Part shown: positions 15,932-23,493 of the stretch, piece after piece
Layout: each line of letters starts with the position of its first letter
How positions within the stretch are numbered: position 1 is the first letter of the stretch
Origin: Colicola sp016286205
GTDB taxonomy: Bacteria; Bacteroidota; Bacteroidia; Bacteroidales; Paludibacteraceae
Direction of reading: 5' to 3'
Assembly: GCA_016286205.1 (NCBI GenBank)
Contig: JAEESF010000007.1
Location: forward strand, 1 to 64,000
Length of the DNA: 64,000 bases
Notes under the pieces: model-generated
Seen by the model: only the letters and a program-made list of their open reading frames with translations
Databases searched by the model: none
What the model was told of the DNA's origin: nothing
Position numbers and translations under genes: made by a program

Positions 15932-16121
15932 TCTAAAGAAGATTAATTATGATGACAATCACTATCATCTTGTGTGCAGGCCTGTCAAAGAGCATTCTCT
16001 ACATTATCTGATGTTGAATATACTCCCCAAATTTGTAGTCCCTAACATTAATCTGAAACTCAATATTACAGAACTGAATAATATAAATTTTGTAGAACTA
16101 ATAAATAGTTTCCAATCATGA
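15882..16121 (+). CDS. possible small protein, 79 aa
   Basis: This frame overlaps the previous gene by 50 bases. It ends with a TGA that overlaps the ATG of the exonuclease gene (ATGA), an arrangement often seen with coupled genes. The peptide is Asn/Leu/Ile-rich (PNINLKLNITELNNINFVEL). It fills a space that would otherwise be empty. No family is recognised, and the true start could be further downstream. Confidence 0.35.
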   Translation: MKICISTETNLIIYACSLKKINYDDNHYHLVCRPVKEHSLHYLMLNILPKFVVPNINLKLNITELNNINFVELINSFQS

Positions 16122-17650
16122 GTGTGCGACAAATGCCATCCCCGTGGATCTTGAATTTAGGAACGACAATCGATAATATTCCTTTAGTAAACAACACATT
16201 ACACATGCAAGAGGAATCATTGTTTTCTGTAAGTCGATATTATCATATGGGGTTTGAAGAAGGGGAAAAATATCTTTTTATTCCAATGAGACATTTTTGT
16301 TGCAAGGCGGCATATACTCGCCAGTTATGCACATGGAGAATGGTCTTATATTTTCCCCTTCATGAGAAAAATGGGAAACTTGAGTTAATTGACAGGTGGG
16401 ATGGTGGGGTAAAATGTTATGCGTGGCCCATAGGATGGTTCTCAATGGTAATAAGTGGATTTGTAGGAGACGGCATACCTGAAGGTATTAAAACCGGAGT
16501 AAACAAAGACGGGAGAATTCGTGTCTTGGCAAATCAATTGAAGTTCTATGGAGGCGTGTTAGATAAGATCCCTTATTCCGTAACAAAAGATGGCTTCTTT
16601 AAAATAGATCTTCCATTTATTTCCGAATTTAAAGCAATAAGAGGGTACATTCCTGATTATCAAGCCGTGGATAGGAATAGAGGGATTTGGGATGTTAAGA
16701 CGGATGAAAATGGTTACGCGATGTTTCGGGCCTGCCAATGTCTAATCGGGGATGTAAGTTTAAATGTGCCGGATGACCTTGTATTAGAAGCAACCAACCA
16801 TGCTTATAGTGGAGGCCCGCACATAAGGGAGGTATTAGACGATAAATGGGTAGAAATTGTGAAAGAAAAAAGAGGCAAAGAAGCTGCCGAACGTCAAATG
16901 CGTGAGCAAGCAGAAAGAGCGCAGCGAATTAGAGAGAAACAAGCGCGAGAAGATGCACAAAGGATAAAAGAAGAGCAAGAACGTTGTAGGTTGATTAAAG
17001 CGCGAGAGGAAGAATCGCAACGCCGTTTGCAAGAGCAACAAATGCAAGAAATGCTGCAAGGTTCTACACTATTCTTCGACACGGAAACAACTGGATTACC
17101 TCCAAAGGGAATGTATGACGCCTCTCCTACGAAAACAGATATTTGGCCACGGTTAGTGCAATTAGCATGGATCATAGCGGATAAAAATGATAAGGTAGTT
17201 AAGCAGAAATCTGTCATTATCAAACCGGATGGATTCTCAATCCCTGCTGATTCTGTAGCTACTCATGGCATTACAACAGAAAGGGCCTTACGCGAAGGAA
17301 AACCATTGAAAGAAGTGTTAGAAGAATTTGCATTTGATTTATCTTTTGCTTCACAAGTAGTCGGACATAACATTGATTTCGATCAACATATAGTTGGGGC
17401 AGAGTTGTATCGCATGGATATGAACTACACGGCATTGATGAACAAACCAAGTGTCTGCACTAAACTTGTATCTACAAACTTTTGTGCCCTTCCAAATCCC
17501 TACGGCCACGCTAACTACAAGTGGCCATCTCTACCAGAGTTATATCAGATTCTTTTTGGTCGCTCCTTCGACGATGCTCACGATGCTCTTGCCGACATCA
17601 CAGCAACCAAGGACTGTTATTATGAACTCAAACGCCGAGGAGTAATATAA
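16118..17650 (+). CDS. DnaQ-like 3'-5' exonuclease with unknown N-terminal domain
   Basis: Residues 1 to about 245 form an unrecognised Trp- and Tyr-rich domain. Residues about 250-315 are an Arg/Glu/Gln-rich coiled coil. Residues about 317-510 are a DEDDh exonuclease: FFDTETTGL (Asp321, Glu323), HGITTERAL, GHNIDFDQH, and HDALADITAT (His488, Asp493). All catalytic residues are present. DEDDh enzymes remove nucleotides from DNA or RNA 3' ends. The fusion to a large unknown domain through a charged coil is unusual and suggests a targeted accessory nuclease rather than the polymerase III epsilon subunit. It is preceded and followed by unknown genes in tight spacing. Confidence 0.8.
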   Translation: MSVRQMPSPWILNLGTTIDNIPLVNNTLHMQEESLFSVSRYYHMGFEEGEKYLFIPMRHFCCKAAYTRQLCTWRMVLYFPLHEKNGKLELIDRWDGGVKCYAWPIGWFSMVISGFVGDGIPEGIKTGVNKDGRIRVLANQLKFYGGVLDKIPYSVTKDGFFKIDLPFISEFKAIRGYIPDYQAVDRNRGIWDVKTDENGYAMFRACQCLIGDVSLNVPDDLVLEATNHAYSGGPHIREVLDDKWVEIVKEKRGKEAAERQMREQAERAQRIREKQAREDAQRIKEEQERCRLIKAREEESQRRLQEQQMQEMLQGSTLFFDTETTGLPPKGMYDASPTKTDIWPRLVQLAWIIADKNDKVVKQKSVIIKPDGFSIPADSVATHGITTERALREGKPLKEVLEEFAFDLSFASQVVGHNIDFDQHIVGAELYRMDMNYTALMNKPSVCTKLVSTNFCALPNPYGHANYKWPSLPELYQILFGRSFDDAHDALADITATKDCYYELKRRGVI

Positions 17651-17656
17651 ATTTTT

Positions 17657-18280
17657 ATGTTCGAACATCATGTCATAGATCCGCAGACTCTCCTTTATAA
17701 GGAGACGAAGACACCCGATCAGGGAGACCTGGTCGAGTTGCGCTTTGTCTCTGCACCGCATGTTGAGTATATCTTCGGCTTCGACAGCCTTACTTACAAG
17801 CAAATCAACGAGCAGCTCTATGGCCGCAATCGCAAATCGCACCCTATGCTTCCTACCGCGGAGAAAATCAATATCATGACCTATATCCTTTACGGTCAGT
17901 ATTGTCTGTGGGCGCGCGATAACCATTTCGACAATGTGGATGTTCAGTACGGCTTCGATGGCTGCTGGTATGTCCTTGTGTCACGCGACAATCGGCATCG
18001 GATATATGTGCTCTGTTACGAGAAGGTAGATCATACTTTCATCGTCGATGAATTTGTCTATCCGGCACTCGCCGTTGCCGATGCTAAAGCTTGCACGCCG
18101 GTTCAGCTTCGCATGCTTCTTCCTGTGCTGTGGAACGAATCGCGCAAGTGTTTTGACGATTGCTACAACGGGGATAACTGCCGTGTCCGTTTTGTCTATC
18201 CCTACGACCGAACACTCTGGACCGAACAGTCACTCTCCGAAGCCGTTGCTCGTTACAAAGAGCAGGGATTGAAAATCTGA
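17657..18280 (+). CDS. unknown protein, 207 aa
   Basis: This is an unrecognised mixed alpha/beta protein that starts six bases after the exonuclease stop. It contains the segments VQYGFDGCWYVLVSRDNRHRI and VEYIFGFDSLTYKQI. It is clearly more GC-rich than the upstream genes, which suggests a separate origin or a different local history. It has no signal peptide or membrane segment. The next gene has its own promoter, so this is probably the last gene of its unit. Confidence 0.65.
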   Translation: MFEHHVIDPQTLLYKETKTPDQGDLVELRFVSAPHVEYIFGFDSLTYKQINEQLYGRNRKSHPMLPTAEKINIMTYILYGQYCLWARDNHFDNVDVQYGFDGCWYVLVSRDNRHRIYVLCYEKVDHTFIVDEFVYPALAVADAKACTPVQLRMLLPVLWNESRKCFDDCYNGDNCRVRFVYPYDRTLWTEQSLSEAVARYKEQGLKI

Positions 18281-18284
18281 AATT

Positions 18285-18311
18285 TGTATCAAAATACGAA
18301 AAAATGATACA
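18285..18311. promoter_or_regulatory. inverted-repeat operator candidate
   Basis: TGTATCA (18285-18291) and TGATACA (18305-18311) are exact reverse complements with a 13-base AT-rich spacer. They end five bases before the TTTG box of the XRE gene promoter, which suggests autoregulation by the XRE protein. Confidence 0.5.
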
Positions 18312-18315
18312 GAAA

Positions 18316-18347
18316 TTTGTATATGTTATTTTTTTGTAGTACCTTTG
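18316..18347 (+). promoter_or_regulatory. promoter of the XRE gene
   Basis: TTTG at 18316-18319, a 20-base spacer and TACCTTTG at 18340-18347 match the phylum promoter form. The predicted start lies about 45 bases before the ATG at 18399. Confidence 0.75.
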
Positions 18348-18398
18348 CCTCCGCTTTAGCCAAAGTGCTAAACTAAACCCTAATAAACCTTTTTAACT

Positions 18399-18617
18399 AT
18401 GAAACCTTATTCTATTCATGTAGGTTCGCTTGTGCGAGCCGAGTTATCCCGCCAGAATCAATCTGTGGCTTGGCTGGCAGACCAGCTTGGTATTCAACGT
18501 ACAAACTGCTATCGCATTCTGCGAGCACAGTCTATTCACACAGCTCTGTTAGAGCAACTGTCGATTATTATGCGACATGACTTCTTTGCAGAATATTCGA
18601 AGTCGGTTAGTTTGTAA
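18399..18617 (+). CDS. small XRE-family helix-turn-helix regulator
   Basis: This 72-residue protein contains a complete helix-turn-helix: VGSLVRAELSRQNQSVAWLA, then DQLGIQRTNCYRILRAQSI, and ends in MRHDFFAEYS. This matches a widespread Bacteroidota XRE-like family that is typically encoded as single small regulators. It has its own promoter with an exact inverted repeat just upstream, so negative autoregulation is likely. It begins the run of zinc-finger and membrane genes ending at 21451, which it may control. Confidence 0.8.
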   Translation: MKPYSIHVGSLVRAELSRQNQSVAWLADQLGIQRTNCYRILRAQSIHTALLEQLSIIMRHDFFAEYSKSVSL

Positions 18618-18637
18618 CGATTCATCTATTATTTACT

Positions 18638-19327
18638 ATGAAAAATCTCCAGAATTACCAGACTTCGGACTTGCCGATTCCATATCCATCTTCCTACACT
18701 GAAACGATTGCTCTTAATACCTTTCGTGTTTGTATCAAAAACAAAACTTCTCTGTATGGAGAATACTACTATGTCTTTAATGACCTTTTATTTTATCTGG
18801 ACGTACGCGTGTCATATAACACCGAATTAGACAGATATCACATATGGGGGAAGGTTTTTCATTATGACCAAAATGATGAGTGCTTCCGCTTTGATATGGA
18901 AGACAAGATTGAAACATATCTTAGAGAGCGTAGTCTGGAAGGCTTTGTCCAAGCGAGTATTGATGTCGTTGATTATGAAGGAGAGTATTTCTACAACGAA
19001 CTGATGAAGATAAAAGTTAGTCGCGAGGATATAAGCCTGGAAGATTGGAAAAATCTTCACGTTGAGTCTTTTAGTAATGGCTCTCCGGATTCGACAGATT
19101 TTTCAAAACTTGCATGGGATTGGGAGACAGTAGCACAGTGCGGCTGTGAAACTGAAAGACGAAGGAGATTAACCGAGGTGTGCCCTGATTGCGGTACACG
19201 TCTAATCGAAGTATTTGTTTCTACTCCGTCATGGACGTGGCGACAATTGTGTGGCAGAGAAGGTATGCTTACTTTCTGTCCTGCTTGCAAACAACAAATC
19301 CGATTCCATCTGGAATGTATGAACTAA
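18638..19327 (+). CDS. unknown protein with C-terminal zinc-binding cysteines
   Basis: This 229-residue protein has an unrecognised N-terminal 150 residues. They are followed by cysteine pairs typical of zinc ribbons: CGCETERRRRLTEVCPDCG, then TWRQLCGREGMLTFCPACK. The TW-[RK]-x-LCGR-x-G motif recurs in small Bacteroidota proteins of unknown role. It starts 20 bases after the XRE gene, so the two are likely co-transcribed. Confidence 0.65.
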   Translation: MKNLQNYQTSDLPIPYPSSYTETIALNTFRVCIKNKTSLYGEYYYVFNDLLFYLDVRVSYNTELDRYHIWGKVFHYDQNDECFRFDMEDKIETYLRERSLEGFVQASIDVVDYEGEYFYNELMKIKVSREDISLEDWKNLHVESFSNGSPDSTDFSKLAWDWETVAQCGCETERRRRLTEVCPDCGTRLIEVFVSTPSWTWRQLCGREGMLTFCPACKQQIRFHLECMN

Positions 19328-19354
19328 AATATCAACTCAAAAACCACTAATGCT

Positions 19355-20128
19355 ATGTCACCTACTTTTGTTATTATGCTTATCGTTGCCATTGCGGTGC
19401 TGTTCGTCTTTTGCATCGTCTATAAATACAAACTGGATCAACTGACCAAGGAGAACGAGCTGCTTCGTCAGCAAGCAGACCGCCAAGAAGCCCGGTCCGA
19501 GAACTCCGAAGACGCAGATTCTCCGTCTGCTGAGGCGCCTCTGTTGGAGCCGTCCGGAGCCGCACTCCTGCAACGTTTTGCTAAGGAACACGGTTGCAAG
19601 CTGGAACCGATCGAGACCGAAGAAAACAATCCCTGGATGGGGTTCGAGATGCGCTATCAGGGAGGTTCGTTCCGTATCGGCGTGCACGACTGCGAGATGA
19701 TGGTCCATTATCCTTTTTTCGAAAGTATCGACTATTCGCCGGAATTGTATTTGCGGGTCCTGAAATTGTGCTACGATTTCAATGATGCTAACCGCTATTT
19801 CAAACTGACATGCGATTTCGACAAAGAGAAAAATATCCTCCTCTTTTCGCTTCAGATCGAACTCATCAATCCTCCTTACGATTGGTTCGTATCTATCTTG
19901 AATGCCACCTGGGGCGATGTCAACGAAATCCGTCAGGCGCTGGATTCCCTTCGGAAAGACCAGGACCTCGATTCTGATTCCGACGAAGCGCATACCAAAA
20001 CGAATGATTCGTCCGCCGATTCGTCTTCCGCACCCACTGAAACTCAGTCCGATTCCGATGACGATACGCTTCACTACGATTCGCATCCCTTGCGCTCGGT
20101 CCGCTATAAATCCGAAGGCGAAGCATAG
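19355..20128 (+). CDS. unknown membrane-anchored protein, YbjN-like fold possible
   Basis: There is one N-terminal transmembrane segment at about residues 4-23 (FVIMLIVAIAVLFVFCIVYK), then a charged coiled segment and a low-complexity linker. A folded region at about 70-190 (GGSFRIGVHDCEMMVHYPFF, LKLCYDFNDANRYFKL) resembles YbjN/type III chaperone-like sensory folds. The tail is a Ser/Asp-rich disordered stretch. The gene is GC-rich compared with upstream neighbours. The cytoplasmic domain probably binds a protein partner. The assignment is tentative. Confidence 0.55.
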   Translation: MSPTFVIMLIVAIAVLFVFCIVYKYKLDQLTKENELLRQQADRQEARSENSEDADSPSAEAPLLEPSGAALLQRFAKEHGCKLEPIETEENNPWMGFEMRYQGGSFRIGVHDCEMMVHYPFFESIDYSPELYLRVLKLCYDFNDANRYFKLTCDFDKEKNILLFSLQIELINPPYDWFVSILNATWGDVNEIRQALDSLRKDQDLDSDSDEAHTKTNDSSADSSSAPTETQSDSDDDTLHYDSHPLRSVRYKSEGEA

Positions 20129-20156
20129 CCTAACTTAAGATCAGCACTCTACCGCT

Positions 20157-20474
20157 ATGGAAGAATGGTTAATCCGGATATATGACAATGGCACCAAAGC
20201 GCTGATTCTGCTATTCCAACAAACCAAACAGGTTCAGAATATTCCTTGGAAGGTAGATGATTTTATCGCATGGGAGTTGCTCCCGTTTTTAGCGATTCTC
20301 TTTGCTCTAATTGGCGCTATATACACCATTGTACGTCGTCGCCGAAGCGCCAAAGGCATAGCGAATAATTCCAATACCGCTATCATCGTTTTGACAATTC
20401 TAAACTCGGCGACATTGATCATCGTGACAGCGTTAATATGTTGGTTGCTCGGAATTTATATATGGGGGACCTAA
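20157..20474 (+). CDS. small two-helix membrane protein
   Basis: This 105-residue protein has two strong transmembrane segments at about 38-60 (WELLPFLAILFALIGAIYTI) and 74-100, separated by a basic loop (VRRRRSAKG). It overlaps nothing and is followed two bases later by another small membrane gene. No family is recognised. Together with the next two genes it may form a membrane complex. Confidence 0.6.
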   Translation: MEEWLIRIYDNGTKALILLFQQTKQVQNIPWKVDDFIAWELLPFLAILFALIGAIYTIVRRRRSAKGIANNSNTAIIVLTILNSATLIIVTALICWLLGIYIWGT

Positions 20475-20475
20475 T

Positions 20476-20766
20476 ATGAAAATCATAGAGTGGATAGAAT
20501 ATATCTGGCAAGTGGGAGAAGATTTTTTTGAAATCTTTGGAGGCCCGGTCTCGGATGGTTATAAACTGGCGAACATGTACACCTACGGTTTTGTGATACC
20601 GCTCATCATCTCGGTGTTCTATTTTATCATGGTGTACAATCTCTTTAAGGTTGCCGGTATAGAACATAGTCGCACTGTTTCTGTCTGTGCATGGGTATCT
20701 CTTGTGTCCTGGCTATTAGCATTCGCTGCATCTCTGTCAATCGCAATAGTTTGCGGAATGGAATAA
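20476..20766 (+). CDS. small two-helix membrane protein
   Basis: This 96-residue protein begins with an amphipathic segment (MKIIEWIEYIWQVGEDFFEI) followed by transmembrane segments at about 35-57 and 67-91. It starts two bases after the upstream gene's stop, so translation is probably coupled. The family is not recognised. Confidence 0.6.
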   Translation: MKIIEWIEYIWQVGEDFFEIFGGPVSDGYKLANMYTYGFVIPLIISVFYFIMVYNLFKVAGIEHSRTVSVCAWVSLVSWLLAFAASLSIAIVCGME

Positions 20767-20788
20767 TCTTTATAAAATAATTACCATT

Positions 20789-21451
20789 ATGAACAACGAA
20801 GTTAATCGTGCCCCTATGGCTAAGAACAACCGTTTCTTCAAAACAACTACCCTCATTGCCGCCATCGGCGTAATCGCGTACACGCTGTATATCCTTACGC
20901 ACTATATTATCCATGTATCGGGGGCGGCGTCTTATCACTACGAATTGTGGAATGACATTTGCGAGCGCCTCATCATCGATATCTTGCCGCTTAGTCTCAT
21001 CGTGGCCGGTATCGGTTTGCTCCGGTTCCGCCCCACGAGTGCTGCATCTAAGGCCTTCCGGATCTTCACTATCTGCCTGTTGGCTGCCTTGCTCGTAACA
21101 CTGTTGGTGTCGCCGCTCTATACCTATCGTTTGGCCGGGGCGGGATATCTCTTTCCTTCTATCTACTGGCGTCTGTCCGTGCTCGTAGCTGCTATCGTAT
21201 GGCTCTTTATGCTGCGCCGCCAACCGACCGAAGAGGCCTCGTCGCGTTGGTATCAAGCACTGCTGATTCTGACGATGATCCTTCTGGCCGCGCCTATCTT
21301 GCTGGAAGCCGTTTCCGGTATCTCGCTGCTATGTGGTCATGGCATATTGGGCTTCCATTCCGCAGCCCTCAAGACCTGGGTTCGCTGGTTCGCCCCGGCC
21401 CTGATGCTGCTTCTGCTGTGCTTACCTATGCGCAGTAGTAAGAAACAGTAG
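20789..21451 (+). CDS. multi-pass membrane protein, unknown
   Basis: This 220-residue protein has about six transmembrane segments (for example TLIAAIGVIAYTLYILTHYI, FTICLLAALLVTLLVSPLY and LMLLLLCLP). The loops are short and basic. It is GC-rich and ends with a strong terminator, so it closes the 18399-21451 run. No transporter family is recognisable from the sequence. Confidence 0.6.
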   Translation: MNNEVNRAPMAKNNRFFKTTTLIAAIGVIAYTLYILTHYIIHVSGAASYHYELWNDICERLIIDILPLSLIVAGIGLLRFRPTSAASKAFRIFTICLLAALLVTLLVSPLYTYRLAGAGYLFPSIYWRLSVLVAAIVWLFMLRRQPTEEASSRWYQALLILTMILLAAPILLEAVSGISLLCGHGILGFHSAALKTWVRWFAPALMLLLLCLPMRSSKKQ

Positions 21452-21486
21452 TGAGTTGATATCAGCTTGGTCCTTTTTTGAAACAG

Positions 21487-21511
21487 AGCACCCTTTTTGG
21501 GTGCTTTTTTT
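21487..21511 (+). terminator. rho-independent terminator
   Basis: AGCACCC/GGGTGCT stem with a TTTTT loop and a following T run. It ends the membrane-gene unit and marks the right border of the first accessory island. Confidence 0.85.
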
Positions 21512-21575
21512 CGCCTCCTCTAACCGCTAAACGGTGAGAGGCGAGAGGTTAAAGGTTAAAAAATCTCTGATTTTA

Positions 21576-21607
21576 TTTGCATATGTCAAATTTTTACTGT
21601 AATTTTG
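21576..21607 (+). promoter_or_regulatory. panC promoter
   Basis: TTTG at 21576-21579 in the extended form TTTGCATATGTCAAA, a 20-base spacer, and TAATTTTG at 21600-21607. The predicted start near 21614 makes the ATG at 21618 almost leaderless and supports the ATG at 21639. Confidence 0.8.
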
Positions 21608-21638
21608 CGTCGCAAAATTGACCAACAATAACTATCAT

Positions 21639-22499
21639 ATGCAGATTATCACAACCAAACAAGCCTTGCAGCAGGCCGTGGCAGCATGCAAAGAGGCAAA
21701 AAAGACTATCGGTTTGGTGCCGACAATGGGTGCGTTGCACCAGGGACACGCTTCGCTTGTCCGCCGTGCCGTAGCGGAGAACGACATCTGTTTCGTTTCC
21801 GTCTTCGTCAACCCCACCCAATTCAACAACAAAGAAGATCTGGCTAAGTATCCCCGCAATATCGAACGCGATGCGGAGTTGCTCAGCAGCATAGGTGCGC
21901 ACTACGTGTTTGCTCCTACGCCCGAGGAGATGTACTCGGCCGAGGAGATGAACAGCACGTTTGCCTTCGATTTCAACGGACTCGATCAGGTGATGGAAGG
22001 CAAAATGCGCCCGGGCCATTTCAACGGAGTGGTACAAGTCGTCAGCCGACTTTTCTATCTCGTGCAACCCGACCGTGCCTACTTCGGCGAAAAGGATTTC
22101 CAGCAATTGGCTATCATCCATCATATGGTGGAGCGCAGCAGCCTGGCCGGTACCTTCGGTCGTCTGCAGATCATCGATTGCCCTATCGTACGCGAGGAAT
22201 CGGGTCTGGCTCTTTCCAGTCGCAACGAACGACTCTCTGCCGAAGAGAAAAAGACCGCACTGGGCATCTCGCGCACCCTGTTTGCTTCACTCGAGTGGGC
22301 TAAAGAGTCTGGGGCTAGCGTAGCCAAAGTGCAGCAACGCGTTATCGACACCATCAACGCCATCGACGGACTGGAAGTAGAGTACTACGAGATAGTAGAC
22401 CAGACCACACTTCTCCCTACCGATACATTCCATCACGCTATCGGTTGCGTGACCGTCTATTGCGGACCCGTACGACTGATTGATAATATCAAATATTAA
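21639..22499 (+). CDS. panC: pantothenate synthetase
   Basis: It joins pantoate and beta-alanine with ATP to make pantothenate, the precursor of coenzyme A. Family motifs are present: LVPTMGALHQGHASLVRRA (the HxGH-type ATP site), VFVNPTQFN, YFGEKDFQQ and SSRNERLS. Its 286 residues match the family. The ATG at 21639 (MQIITTKQAL) is preferred over the upstream ATG at 21618 because of the promoter position. The stop is immediately followed by the GTG of pdxB, so the two form an operon linking CoA and vitamin B6 cofactor synthesis. Confidence 0.93.
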   Translation: MQIITTKQALQQAVAACKEAKKTIGLVPTMGALHQGHASLVRRAVAENDICFVSVFVNPTQFNNKEDLAKYPRNIERDAELLSSIGAHYVFAPTPEEMYSAEEMNSTFAFDFNGLDQVMEGKMRPGHFNGVVQVVSRLFYLVQPDRAYFGEKDFQQLAIIHHMVERSSLAGTFGRLQIIDCPIVREESGLALSSRNERLSAEEKKTALGISRTLFASLEWAKESGASVAKVQQRVIDTINAIDGLEVEYYEIVDQTTLLPTDTFHHAIGCVTVYCGPVRLIDNIKY

Positions 22500-23462
22500 G
22501 TGAAAATCGTTTGCGACCGACATATTCCTTTTCTGGTCGAAGCCGTCCGTGCTGAGTGGCCCGATGTGCAGATTTGTCCGATGGAATCGGAGCAGATTAG
22601 TGCTTACACTCTGCGTGACGCCGATGTGCTGGTTGTCCGCACACGGACCACGGTGAACCAATCGCTTTTGGCCGGCACATCCGTTCGACTTGTCTGCACA
22701 GCCACTATCGGTTTTGACCATATCGATACGACCTATTGCGAACAGAACAACATAGCATGGACAGCTTGTCCGGGTTGCAATGCACAAGCTGTGTGCGATT
22801 ATATAGAAGAGGTGTTGGACGAATCCAAAATCACAAATACCCATACGGCGCAAGCAGATCGACAGAAATCACAAATAACCATTGGTATCATAGGTGTCGG
22901 CCATGTCGGTTCGCTGGTAGCTAAGATGGCCGAGCGCCGCGGACTGCGTGTTCTGCTCAACGACCCGCCTAAAAATATAGGTGTCTCGCTAGAGGAGATA
23001 GCCAAGCAGTGTGATATTGTCACTTTCCACACTCCACTTGATGCGACTACTTATCATCTCTGCGACGAAGCGTTTCTCTGCCGCACCAAACCCGATACAC
23101 TCATCATCAATGCCGCTCGCGGCGGTGTGGTAGATGAACAGGCACTATTGCGTAGTGGAAGGCCGTTTGTGCTCGACACATGGGAAAACGAACCGAACTT
23201 CAACACCGATGTATTGGCACAGGCCCGGTTGGCATCAATGCATATAGCCGGATACTCGCTGCAGGGAAAACTCAATGCCTCGCAGATGTGCTTGGATGCC
23301 ATCGCCCAACGCTATGGTCTAAAGCCCATCCGCCTGCAATCACCTATCACCAGTCACCATTTACCAATCACACATCACCACTGGTTGGCAGATATCACCG
23401 CTACGCTCAAAGCTCATCCGGAGCAGTTCGAACAACTCCGACAGACCTATCCACTGAGATAA
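22500..23462 (+). CDS. pdxB: erythronate-4-phosphate dehydrogenase
   Basis: It oxidises 4-phosphoerythronate in the DXP-dependent pyridoxal phosphate pathway. This is a D-2-hydroxyacid dehydrogenase fold: MKIVCDRHIPF start, TATIGFDHIDT, NAD-binding GIIGVGHVGSLVA, and catalytic NAARGGVVDE with DTWENEP. The GAxxxAxA-type hinge is PGCNAQAVCDY. At 320 residues it is shorter than the roughly 380 of the enterobacterial protein, so the C-terminal dimerisation domain is reduced. It starts with GTG directly after the panC stop. Confidence 0.85.
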   Translation: MKIVCDRHIPFLVEAVRAEWPDVQICPMESEQISAYTLRDADVLVVRTRTTVNQSLLAGTSVRLVCTATIGFDHIDTTYCEQNNIAWTACPGCNAQAVCDYIEEVLDESKITNTHTAQADRQKSQITIGIIGVGHVGSLVAKMAERRGLRVLLNDPPKNIGVSLEEIAKQCDIVTFHTPLDATTYHLCDEAFLCRTKPDTLIINAARGGVVDEQALLRSGRPFVLDTWENEPNFNTDVLAQARLASMHIAGYSLQGKLNASQMCLDAIAQRYGLKPIRLQSPITSHHLPITHHHWLADITATLKAHPEQFEQLRQTYPLR

Positions 23463-23493
23463 ATCTATTATTCACCAAAAAATCTATACCCTT

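Noticed and set aside
21512..21560. Inverted repeat GCCTC...GAGGC before panC
   Set aside because: Imperfect arms with an irregular centre just after a complete terminator; no clear function beyond a spacer repeat.
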